Program-made: the position numbers and the translations under genes | NCBI RefSeq assembly: GCF_945859705.1 | Contig: NC_079136.1 | Coordinates: 127,135,027-127,199,026, forward strand | Length of the DNA stretch: 64,000 nt | From: Episyrphus balteatus | Taxonomy: Eukaryota; Arthropoda; Insecta; Diptera; Syrphidae | Reading direction: 5' to 3' | Part shown: positions 27,101-39,100 of the stretch, piece by piece | How the letters are laid out: every line of letters begins with the position of its first letter | Numbering within the stretch: the stretch's first letter is position 1 | Notes under the pieces: model-generated | Database searches by the model: none | Told to the model about the DNA's origin: nothing | Seen by the model: only the letters and a program-made list of their open reading frames with translations

Positions 27101-30100
27101 AGTTCTTTTTTTCATGTTTAAGCCCAAAAAGAGTAGGTAGATGTAGATGGCTTTAAAGAGACTGTCCTCAAGAATAATATTAAAGGATAATGTTTTTTTA
27201 AAGGAAAGAGCTAAGTGAATAGAATAAGAAAGAACTGCCATCCATATTAATTCTCACGGAGAATTTTTATGGAAAAAATTAGAGAGTGGATCCAAAATTT
27301 TTTTTTTAAATAAGTAGGTAAAAATTTAGACATCAATAATCTGAACTGACCTATTTTTAATTCTAACACTTCTTCTAAATCTGTCAAAACCGCATTTCCT
27401 TGGAAAAGGAACATCGAACAAACCTTAAAACTTTTGAAATATAAGACGTGTTTCGTAATGTGTCAAGCAACAGCTCATAAGCCGTGTTCCTTTGGAAGTG
27501 ATGGATTGATTAAGCCAGTTGATCTGGCATGAAAATGAGCTAATACAATAACTAAAAATAATTGTTCCAAACAAAATGTTAATGAAATGTATACTTTCTG
27601 TAGGTACACATATAATTTGATTTGGAAATAAATCTTCTCCAAACCACCAGAAGTTAATAAAGCTCATTTTCACGACATATGTGACATTCGAAACCACAAA
27701 CATCAATCAAAAATCTTTTCCACTTTTAAGTAAAAAAAAAGAAAGATACAAAAAATAAATCCCCACAGACTGTCAAGGACCACCAGAAAAATTTCAAAAA
27801 AAAAAAAAATCAACCACAACAACTGTCAATTGCATCTCAATGATTACATGTATCAGTTGGCACTTGAGAGTGAAAAATCACGCTTAGTGATTTTAAAATC
27901 TTAAATCACCATTATCAATCGCCACACTCTCCCTTCATTCTAAAAAAAAAAACAGCAACAATCTAGCAAACTTGAGATATTATTATATCTAACCCCGCAG
28001 CAGTAAAAAAAAGGTATTCCTAACCCATAATTGACAATCAAGAGTGGTCCTTCAATCAAATACATATAGCTAAAGGAGCTGTGTATATACCTACTCGTGT
28101 GTACCATAATGACAGGGACCCTTTAAAATTAGTTTCAATTGAAACGCCATACAATTATTTTTTTTTATCTGTCAAATCGTTGTTGGGTTGTCTTTTTTGT
28201 TAGGTTCGAATTCGAATCGAAATTGCGAAAACTTAATGACAAATGGTGGCAATGACAGTGCGGTATATGTGACAGAGACATATTTCTATGAAATGGCAAT
28301 TTAAATCGAAATGTTCACTAATTTAATTTCCCTTTTTCCTAACATTCAAAAACCTTTAGAAAAAGCAGGATCTATGTAGATTTGGAGGAAAGGCACAACA
28401 TGTTCAACATAAAATTAATCAATGAAAAACCCCGACAGAAAATGATGTGAAGCTTATACTTTGTATGAATGTACGTTACCTACCTACTCTAGCTAGCTAG
28501 CACACAAGTGTAAACAATTAATTCAATTTCAAAACTTTTAGTGAGAGTTGTTTTTTTTTTGCATTTTGCTTTCTGAAAAGAAAGAGGTTTTCTTTCTCTG
28601 TGTGTGGTGTATGTTTTGAATGTGAATTGGCCTATTTTTGAATTTTAAATAAACACAAGCCTGGGAATATAAGAGGAGAATAAGAGTTGTGAGTTTCTTT
28701 CACCTAAAAACAAAGATAATGAATGACATATAGCTTTCTTGTTATGTGAGTTGGAAATTTTAATTAAATTTTTGAACGCGCGCACAAGTTTGTCATCACA
28801 CCTCAGATAATTTGATTCTATAAGTCTTCTATAGGTATATAGTATAAACTACACCTTCTTCCTAAATAAACTATAATAACAACCACTGTGCTCCCCACCT
28901 ACATTATTATGGAACCAATTTAATGACAAATTAATCTCTTGATGATATTCACACACAATATGTTGAGTTCAAATCTGGATACATATGATGTCTGTGCATT
29001 AATATTTCGAATTCTAATCTGACAGATGGATAGGTCATTATTATGTTTATGTCAAAAAAAATTGCTGTTTAATTTCGAAACTTAATGATAACAATGAATT
29101 TCGAGTATACCTACAGAATTGCCAACTAATTGTAGGATTATTATAAAAAGAACAACAACAAAAATACAAACAATAAACATTTTAATAAATGAGTTTTAGT
29201 TTTACTTTTATGCGCGGGTCATTGAAACTCGTGGGAATGATTTTCGAAATCGAGTCTGAGTAAATCCTTTTAATTATCACAATTTAATGGATTTTGTTTT
29301 ATGTATGTATGTTATGTATATAAAGTTCATAATAACATTTGTTTGTATAAGTTTGGAATTTTTTGTTTTTAATTGAATTTCAAATAAAGATAACAATGTG
29401 AAATGCAATTAAGAGAGGAAAAACATTTTCATTTTCAGTAAAATGTCATTGAAAAATAGATTATTATCGAATAAATAGAGAGACAAAGTTATGTTTCTGA
29501 CAGATTAAGAACTACATGATATGTTAAACATTCAATTATAATACAAACATGATCTTATAGAATTTCAATTTCTCTATTAAATAACATTTTTGGCCTGAGG
29601 CACAAGTTCTGTTGAATTATTAAAGACAATAAGAAGAAGACAATTTTCGAAACTTTATGAAAATTATAGTACTGTCAACAGACTTTGTTATGTTACTCTT
29701 ATGAATATCTAAAAATCCACTAATTCGGTTTTCATAATTCACTTGCTGCCAGTCTTTTTGCTGAAGTCCTAGTTGAATTTTCATATTATTTTGCCCTGTC
29801 TCTTTTGCACAACAACATGAACACGCTTATTACCGTTGCTCATTAGCCACGTTCCTTTGGAGGTGGTAGACTACTCATGAGAAGATGATTATAAGATCTA
29901 CTACAATTAACACATGATCTTCTTCTTAAGGAATGCGTAGTTTTTGTACTAGGTTTATACTTATTAGTCTACTACCTCCAAAAAAACGCGGCTATTGAGG
30001 CACCTTATACTAAAAGAAATAGAAGTAAGTTCTGTTTGTCTACTTTATATTAAAAAAAATAGTGTGTTCGTTTTGTAAAGATTGGAATTATATTAAAAAT

Positions 30101-33100
30101 TGTATATTTTCATGGGATATTTGACGATTTCAGAAATTGACCAATTTTGCTAGTAAGTTAAGTAAGGTTGTTATTTTTAACAATTTCTAGAAATATTTCG
30201 GTCAAAGTCTTGAACCTTGTCTGACGAATAATTATAACTTAAAAGACTTCGCGCCAAGAACATCAACGACCCTACGTATGGCAATCGTCATCTTGCCTAT
30301 GGGAATCATTGCACCTTCTATAGGTATCTCTATATGTATCCATTTTCACACACGAACATCATGTTTATCTCTTCTTATAACCTTCGTCCTCCAATAGCCC
30401 CCACCAAACCTCCAACAACAACAAAAACGAAAACACAACAAAAAAAATTAGTTCCCATCACATCTTACGTTAGTTAACCCTTGTTATAATACGAATACCT
30501 TGAGCTTCGAAGGATAGACGTGTTTCAAGTCTTTTAGTTTAGTGCGCTCTCTGGGGCTGTCTCAAAACGAACGAAAAGATGGGATTTTATTGGATATGCG
30601 ATATGGCACCGTGTCGACAGATTGCATGCTCATGGGTCAAACATCCCCGCCGCCCGCCCCCGTCTCTTCGTCCCTACATTCTTCTCATCTACTTCTCTCT
30701 TCATTTCGATAGACACGACACGATGTAGGATATCTTTTTAATTTTTTTTTTTGCATTTTTATTTTTGTCTACTCCTGATTAATAAAGAAAACCCAAAATG
30801 GAACAGAAAAACAACACACAAGGAATACAAAGTAAAAAAAAAGTAAAAATTATTCCCAGGACTATACATAGGTTTATATCTACATACAGTTAAAGTATCT
30901 TTAAACGAAGGAGAGAGCTCTTTTGATTGAGATACATGAGAGGAGGACGACTGAGAGGAGTCCCCGACAAAATACCAAGGGAAAAAAGGTGTAAAAGAGA
31001 CAAACAAAAAAAAAAAACTGCTGAAATGGAAGGTGATCGTTGGCGATTTCGGTGGAGACAAAAAAGTTCCCACGTAGAGAATCTTCTACATACTTCTCTC
31101 TTCTCTCTGGTCGTCGTTGGTGTGTTTTCCCATAATTCACTTTTTTAGCATTGGCAGTGATTGCATCATCATCACCATCTCTCCTCTGGTGCTCATCATC
31201 ATCATCAATGAGGGAATCTCAGCCAGCACTATACTCCTCATGCATATTATAATCACCTTCACCACCCAGGCACAGGAACTATACTCATCATGCATGGAAG
31301 AGCATTATGATACAAGGAACCGAACCGAAGTATGGTTCTTCTCCAGACATTGACTCTGGTAGTGTACATTAATTTTTCAATTTCGGACACTTTGCGCGGC
31401 ATCCCGAAACAATGTCTTGATATGGGTAATGTTATTCAATTACTTATGAGATGGATACTAAAGGAGAATATAAGGAGCTTCCTGCTGCATCATCATCGAT
31501 ACGATACCTACCAGTCCAGGCGGAATATAATAAAGGGAAATTTAATATTGGTCCACTTTGTGAGAAGAAGAAGACCTCGGCACCTGATTAAATCTGATCC
31601 TGTACACACCAGAGTACCCACACACAGACATTATAAGAGGACGAGGAGCAAGAAGAGTTTGAGTTTAATTTGTTCAGGGTGCTCTTTTTGGATTGTTATT
31701 GGGTCCGAACATGTAATTGGCACTTGGCAAGTCAGTCGGTATATATCTACTTATACGTTATATCAAATGTCTTTCTCATCTTCCTTATCGCATTTTATTT
31801 GAATCTCAGAAAGGTAAAGGTATATATATTACGCTGATTCATGTTGATAAATTGTCGATGTTCCCACGACGCCGATGATGACGAAGATGCCGGCGACGCT
31901 CGAGAGGGGGCGGAAGTTTCTTTTTCATTCATAGTAATTTGAGATTCGGAATTTTGGAAGGATACATAACAAATAACAACAAGAAAAAAAAAATTGCGAA
32001 TATTGGCGCATTAACTGTTAATTTGAAGAAGGCAATCATGCCGGGTGATTTTTCAAAAAAAAAGAAACGTAAGATGAGATGAGTTCAAGGGAAAACTCAC
32101 ATTGGCGCACTTCCGCTTATTTATTTATGTATCTTCTATTACTTACGCAAGAATTCTTATTGATATATTATAATAGATTAAATTGAATTCGTAATGTTAA
32201 TGTGTAACCTTTTTTGCTAATGGATATCCTGGGTGTTGCCACTTTTTGATCAAAAAAAAAAATAATAAATAAATCTGATTTTGTAAGAAAAATGTCAGTC
32301 GTTTGATTTGTATGATCTTTTGATGTGCAAATGGAAATGAATATTGTAGTTCTTAAAAAAAAGTAACAAACTGTGACGATGACAGTTCAGTAACAAAGTT
32401 TAAATCTTGCTTCATTTATATTTAAGAACTGGGTTTGAACTTTTTTGTTCTAGAAGTTTAGTACAATTGTCAAACTCAGCACTTTTCTTAGAAAGATAGA
32501 ACAAACTATGAACAAGGTGAAATTTTGCTTGTTCTAACAAACCTAAGAACCAGTTTAAATTGTTTAGTAAAATTAAAAAAAAAAACTAGTACAATTTTTA
32601 TTCTTTAAAACAGTGTTAAGTGAAACAAAATTCAACCTGTTTCTTTTGAGTTGTCAAAGTATACTCCTGGAACATATGAACATGATAATCTAATACAGTA
32701 ATGTCTCACACAATTTTGATCCTGATGTAGTTTACCACCTCCAATGTAACGCGGCTGATAGCTCCGTTCTTTTTGAGATAGTACAAAACTCATGAGTAGT
32801 TGATCTAGTACATTTACTGCTAGATCTGCTCATGTTCTTCTTCTTCACTGTCTTCATGTGAATAAGATTTGTGGATCTAGTACTATAAGCTAGACATGAT
32901 CTTCTGCTCGAATAGACAGGAATCTGCCGTTCTTAGTACTCATGAATTAGTTTCCGAAAATAAAAAATTGCTATCACTCATTAAACTACTTAATTTCTTT
33001 CATATAGGATTGACTATTTCGGAGTAAGCCTAAAGATAACTCTTCACTTAAAACTAGTACTTTTTGTTCTTTATTATCTCTAAATTAACTTTGGATAATG

Positions 33101-36100
33101 AATCTTAATGAATAGACAGACAAACACTCTTCGATGCTGTCCGTAAATTTTTATTATGAAGGCCATCTGCATTAAAACCGGTATCATGAGAAAGTTTTAC
33201 CCCAAGACAAACCCTCTAACCAACCTGTTCACGTGTCTTTATAATTCAAGTACTCTAAAACTGACCCTTTACTTACATCCAATTGAATAAAAAACACTTA
33301 AACAAGTGTTCGCAAAATTAACCATTCCTACATTGCTTTGTTGAATATTTAAATTTTGTTTTTTTTTTTTTCCAAAGTTCAACTACATACTCCCATTCAC
33401 ACTGAAAAACCTCTCGAACAAACACATCCCTTAAAGTTTGCCGCAAGGCTACACAACACTTGCACCATCAACACACGTAGTTTTAAAATTGTCTGAATTA
33501 AAAAAAAAAACTCACAAAAAAAAACTAATTGAATCAAAAAACTGAGAAACTGATAGTCAATTATAAAAGTACGTCACTTGTCATGGATATGACGGTGGGT
33601 ATGGTGGTTAAAAAGTGTTGTGCTTTGTGCCCACCGCACACCATATATAGTTCTACTGTTGACACATGTTGCAAATAAAACTGAACAAGTGAACACTGAA
33701 CATTGAATTAAAATTTAAATTTTTTTCTCAAAGAGAAACCGGAATTCCGTCTATCATGCAATCATGGTGTCTGTTCCGGATTTTTTTTTTTATTCGCACA
33801 TCCTATATGTATGCAATTGATTTTTTTTCGTCGATTTTTTTTAGTTTTTGAATTTCTTTTTTATGTCAAATTTGATTAATTGCGTGTGTGTATCAACGTA
33901 TACATGACACACAGAAGCAATCGTTTTTCCGGACAATTGAAAAATTAGGGGTTGTTCAAAATTTACGAAATGAAAAACATGTTTGACATAAGAGGGAAGC
34001 CTCCTCATATGGCTGACTCTCTGTGCTTTTCAGACAACTCTTCGGATAAGGGAGGACTTCGTGTTTCAATTACAAATCGACACAAAATGCGGGTTAACTT
34101 TCCTATCATTATACACGTAGAGTAGTAGTATAGTTGTATGGTACTAGTCGAATTTATGTACAGAGGATACTTGCTTTTTGAGAAATTGATACTAGATCAT
34201 GGTAAACTGTAAATTGAATTGATGCGATCCTTCTCCGTGACTCAATTGATAGCCCTTGTCTGTCGTTTTTTATATAGTTTTTTTTTTTTTTTATATTTAT
34301 TCTCTGGTGATTTTTTTTTTGTTTCAAGGGTGTGGGGTGGTTCGTTTGGAAACATGGATTTCCTGGAGCATACAAGTGCCCTGGTTTCATAATACACCTA
34401 ACCTAACCTACTCGTCTAAAAGAAGGAAAGTACTAGAGTATTCAATCCTGACATTTGCATTTAAAAGTGTATTTTGCCCACTTATATCTTGGTGAGAAAG
34501 GACGAGATGTAGCACATAAAAAATAATATGAAGGTAGATGAAGTGGTGGTAGTTTGGATGGTGTAGGATTCTGGTGCTGGTGGTGCCATTATTTATATCT
34601 TGGAAGACTTTTATACAAAAAAAATATAGGTACTACTTATGCTGGTGAAATAAAAAAAAAAAAAAAAATATTAATAAAAATAGGGAAGATGAACACACCA
34701 AGTTATATGATTTTCTAAAAGGTTTTGAGGTTGCGTCTCGAGAAGTTTGTTTGTTTTTGATTTTGGTGCACTTGATAAGTTAATAGTGCGAATAGAGCTT
34801 GAGAGAATATTTTTATATAGAATTTGCAAGAACGATGTTGATGAAGATGATATGAGACTATACAATATCCATGATGATGTCGAAGATGCCAAGAAAGTGT
34901 GTCACAAATTAGTTTGGTAAAGTTTTCTCACTTGAAAAGGATGAGTTTGTATAAGGACCAAGATTGAGTTAACGAATTTGGAACACATCATCTATAAACA
35001 CAGAGAGAAAGAGAGAATTCTCTTTTGTGTATACATAGTTGTCTACATGTATTTAAATATGAAGAAAAAAGATCGTAGAAAGGATGGTATTTTGTAGACT
35101 TAATAGTGTTATCTCTGGCGTGTGAAACTTTGCATTAGAAATTAGATTTTGCATATAAAGTGAATAACAAAAGATGTAGGTATATATACCTTAAAGTTAT
35201 GAAGCTAACTCAGGTTTACCTTAAATTGATTCTATTACGTTTAGGTCTTTGAAGAATTTGAAAGTGATAGAGATTTTGTGATAAAATTTGAGACTTGTTT
35301 CATTAATTTTTGGAGCAGACAAGATTAAAGAAGATTTAATCTTTGATGGCGAGACAGTTTGACATTTTGATGGGTCTAACATTATTAAGTAATTGAGATT
35401 GGCATATGGAGATAAAAACACTAAGTGGTTCACTTGATATACGCTGTCAATATTGAGTTAACTGTTAAACATTCTTAACATTTAAAACCTTTATATCTAC
35501 ATGAGTAGAAATCTAGTACTACCAACTAGACATCTAGACTAGAGCAGAAGATCATGCGCTAATTGTTGTACTAGATCTACTAATCATCTAGTCATGAGAG
35601 TCTACGTGAGATGTACTAGATCAACTAAACATCTTATCACTGTTATTTTATGTTAATAGTCCCGTTCCATTGGAGGTGGAAGTTTACTCATGAGTAGATC
35701 TAGTACTGAAATTAACACATGATCTTCTACTCGAGGAGATACGAATGTGTAGTTGTTGTACTAGATTTCTACTCACGAGTAAACTACCACCTCCAATGGA
35801 ACAGGGCTAATGTAATAGATTTCTACTTTTGGTACTTTACCTCACACATGGACATTTTTAAACTACATACATATAACCGTGGAAGTAATAATTTGGTTCA
35901 TAAAAACTTATTGAATCAATTCTGATTTAAGCTCTATTTTTGTTCAAGAAATTTAACAATAAATTTATCATTTTTTTCTTATCACTTTTCCTAACCACAA
36001 TGTTTTTTTTTTTTATCTTTACAGTGTAACAGTACCAGGATATCAAGGCAATCTACAAGCTGCCATCTCACATAGTGCCTCATTAGCTGCATGGGAACGT

Positions 36101-39100
36101 TTTGGTGTTGAATTTATTTTGACATTTGTCGTTGTGCTGTCATATTTTGTATCAATGGATTCGTATAAGAAATATTTAGGAAATGCCGCACTGTCAATTG
36201 GTGCTGCTTATAGTGCGTGCAGTTTTGTCTCGGTAAGTAAAAATGTAGAATAAGAATAAGATGTGTGCTTGGTAGTACTAGATTTTTTATACTCATGAAT
36301 AGACATCAAAAAAAATGCAGCCATCTTGGAATCAATAAGCTTCCCACATTGCAATGATTGCCAACTACTTTTTCTCATGAGTATTTAATTCTTAATATAA
36401 TTCTCATATTAAACAATGTATAGGACAACTAAATCAAAAACATTTGACAAAAACCAGCCCAAAATTTAATTAGAATTTTGTTTTTCTTTTTGTGCAGAAA
36501 CTTATTTTCTGTCATCCAAAACATGGTGATCCTTGAAGGTTTGAAGCCATATTTACATTCTGAAGAAATAATAATTCATTTTCCATACGGTTATAAGAGG
36601 TCTGGTACATGTATTCATATCTATAAAAGGCCTTCATTCAACGCCAACCAACTACCAACCGACTGTACCATAGCAAATATATAAAGAAAAAAGGACACAA
36701 AAAAATATCTCATAAATCAAAAATTCGTATATAAACGTCAAGGTATCTATGAAATAATGGAATTCTATACCTGGATCTGTTGTCTAAAAATTCCATTTCT
36801 ATTTTATACGTATATAAAGAAATAGGCACTAGAAGCAATATACATATGTATATCTACCAAGGCAACTATCTTTTAGCAATTTTGTTACACTCCAACACTA
36901 TATCACCTGCATTGTCAAGAAGGACTTTTGAAGTTTGTATGCTATATTATATGAACTGAACAGGTATATGGTGTTATAGGGTTTCCCATGAGAAAAAGGA
37001 CGAAAATTACTTATTGAAAACCTCTGAGTGGGATAGAAATCAGGATAAGATTTCTTTTTTTCTGTGTTCCCTTTTCTGGTATATAGGGATGTATCTCGTT
37101 TCAGGTCTATAAGATTAGAGGGTTTCCCTTTTTTCTATACCTGGCCGTGTAAGGTTTGAAAATTCCAAAAGGATTTTTTTGTTTTCATTTTTTTTTTTTC
37201 TTATAAATGCTCTGTCTTTTCTTCTTTTGTGATAAACTCTCAAGACAATAAAAATTATCAATTTCCGGGATGTAGGATATCTCCAGGCATAATTTTTTGA
37301 AAATTTGAAGTGAAAACTCTTTCACATTCTCACTTGAACTTTTTTTTTTAATTCTTCCTCAAAAGTTTTTTTCTTTTTTTTTTTGGTTCAAAATTAAAGT
37401 TAATTAAAGTGCGGTTAAAAAGATGATTTGCCATATTTATTGCCATTTCTCTTTGTGTCATAAATTGGTCAATGGTTCCAATAAATGTTGCGGTCAGTAA
37501 ATATCAATTTCTTTTTTGCAACAAAGTATTACCTATAACAAATTGATCTTGCATGGAAATAAAATATCACATATGAGAGTGAGTAAACTCATTCCTCATG
37601 GGACAATAATTGGGACAAAGTGAGAAGTGGTACAATTTTAAATAATTACTAGTCCCAAAGTTGAGGCTAAAAAATCTGCCCCGGTATTCAGTCGCTCATT
37701 AACTTTTTTTCGGGTGTCTTGAATCGATATTTCGCTCCTCTCCTCTTTCGTTAGTATGTTCTTCTTCACTATATAACTGTGCTAAATTAACCATCCTTTG
37801 AGATGTGCCGATGGATTCCATGTCTCGCTGTAAACCCAACCAACGGTGATTTCATCATCATCGCAACAACAGCAAAAAAAAAAAAAAAAATGAAAAATTT
37901 AAACATCTTATGAGAGGGAAGAAGGAATGAATATTGAAGGAAACATTCCTCAAAGGCAGGTGTTTGCCACAGCAGGAGGGAGATCCCTGCCATATCTCGC
38001 AGGTATCTTTAACTAAGGTGGTGGTATAGGTTAGGTATAGGTACCGCTTTGGGTTTTTTTTATGGCATGACATTGGATTTTTTTTTTCTTTTCTTTTTTG
38101 TTCACAAATTTTGATTTGGGTGGAAACATAAATATTCCATGTTTATTGCAGATCGCTTACGAGGAGGCAAGTCATTCTCCGTTGGGATTGGGATAGTGTC
38201 AATATTTGCAAATTGTGAATTAAGGATTTTTTTGTTCAAGGAACGAATTATGTGTTTGTTATGCAAAAGTGGAAAAGTGTAGGATTTTAACAGCTGGATA
38301 TAATAAAATTATTTTTTAAACATTGACGGTGACGGTGTGTTTAGTTTTATAAAGCGTTTCTCTTTTTTTTTTGAAAGTAGGTTGACAGTTGAGAGAGTTA
38401 TATTTCCATGAAATGAGCTTAAAATGAGAGTATAAAAGTTGTATATATTATGTTTTTTGTTATTTTTAGCTTTTTCATTATGTCTTTATGTCCATTCATC
38501 AACATTTCGAATGCTGCGTTAGCGATTTCCAATGGAATGCACTTTCAACGAAAGAAGAAGAGCATGAGTGGATCTAGTAGTAAATGTACTAGATTATTTA
38601 CTCATAAGTAGTTTACCACCTCCAGGTTGTAAACCTAGATCGATTCGCTCAGTGAATTCGAGTCCAAATCTTGTTGTCCTTTATTTCAAACCAAAACTCG
38701 ATCTCTCGATATTAGCCCTGTTCCTTTGGGAGGTGGCAAAGTACTACTAGTAGTTTACTAGCGATTTCCAATGGACGCACTTTCAACGAATTCAATACAA
38801 ATCGTATCTACTCGGGAAGAAGAACATGAGTAGATGATAGTACTAGATTAACCAAAACAACGACTATTAGTAGACTACCACTATTTGCAGCGAATGACAT
38901 TTCTGGGCTGGTGAAGATGTAAACAAACGTTTTTTGTACTGAAAATAGCTTTTTTGTTTTAATTAGCATTATGGAAAAAATGTTTGTTTACCTCTTCACC
39001 TGTGGAGGTTGACCAATGAGAAAGAAGTTCTTCTAGCACTTTTCCACTTGGAAAAGCCCAATTATCATATATTTGAGAAAAATCTAGTACTTTTTTTTAA

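Larger units (their letters stand above)
7515..36024 (+). other. bib: bib intron 3 (28510 bp)
   Basis: This very large GT-AG intron of phase 2 splits the channel core between helix 3 and helix 4. I see no reliable nested gene on either strand; open frames here are short, low-complexity and without recognisable domains. The content I can support is a 354-bp tandem duplication, several palindromic miniature elements (listed separately), simple repeats including (CAA)n near 22584-22610, and a few GC-richer patches (14500-14600, 17805-17880, 26460-26515, 30645-30670, 31855-31915) that could be regulatory. Confidence 0.88.

Noticed and set aside
30759..31140. Overlapping - strand frames of 79-104 codons
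   Set aside because: These are poly(T)-derived Phe/Leu-rich translations in more than one frame over the same bases, which is typical of non-coding sequence.
31332..31802. 156-codon open frame on + in bib intron 3
   Set aside because: It has no recognisable domain, an odd mix of His/Arg and hydrophobic runs, and no splice or promoter support. It looks like a chance frame through a slightly GC-richer stretch.
34397..34409. CCTAACCTAACCT, resembling the insect telomere repeat TTAGG
   Set aside because: There are fewer than three units, and Diptera are known to have lost TTAGG telomeres. It is chance or simple sequence.
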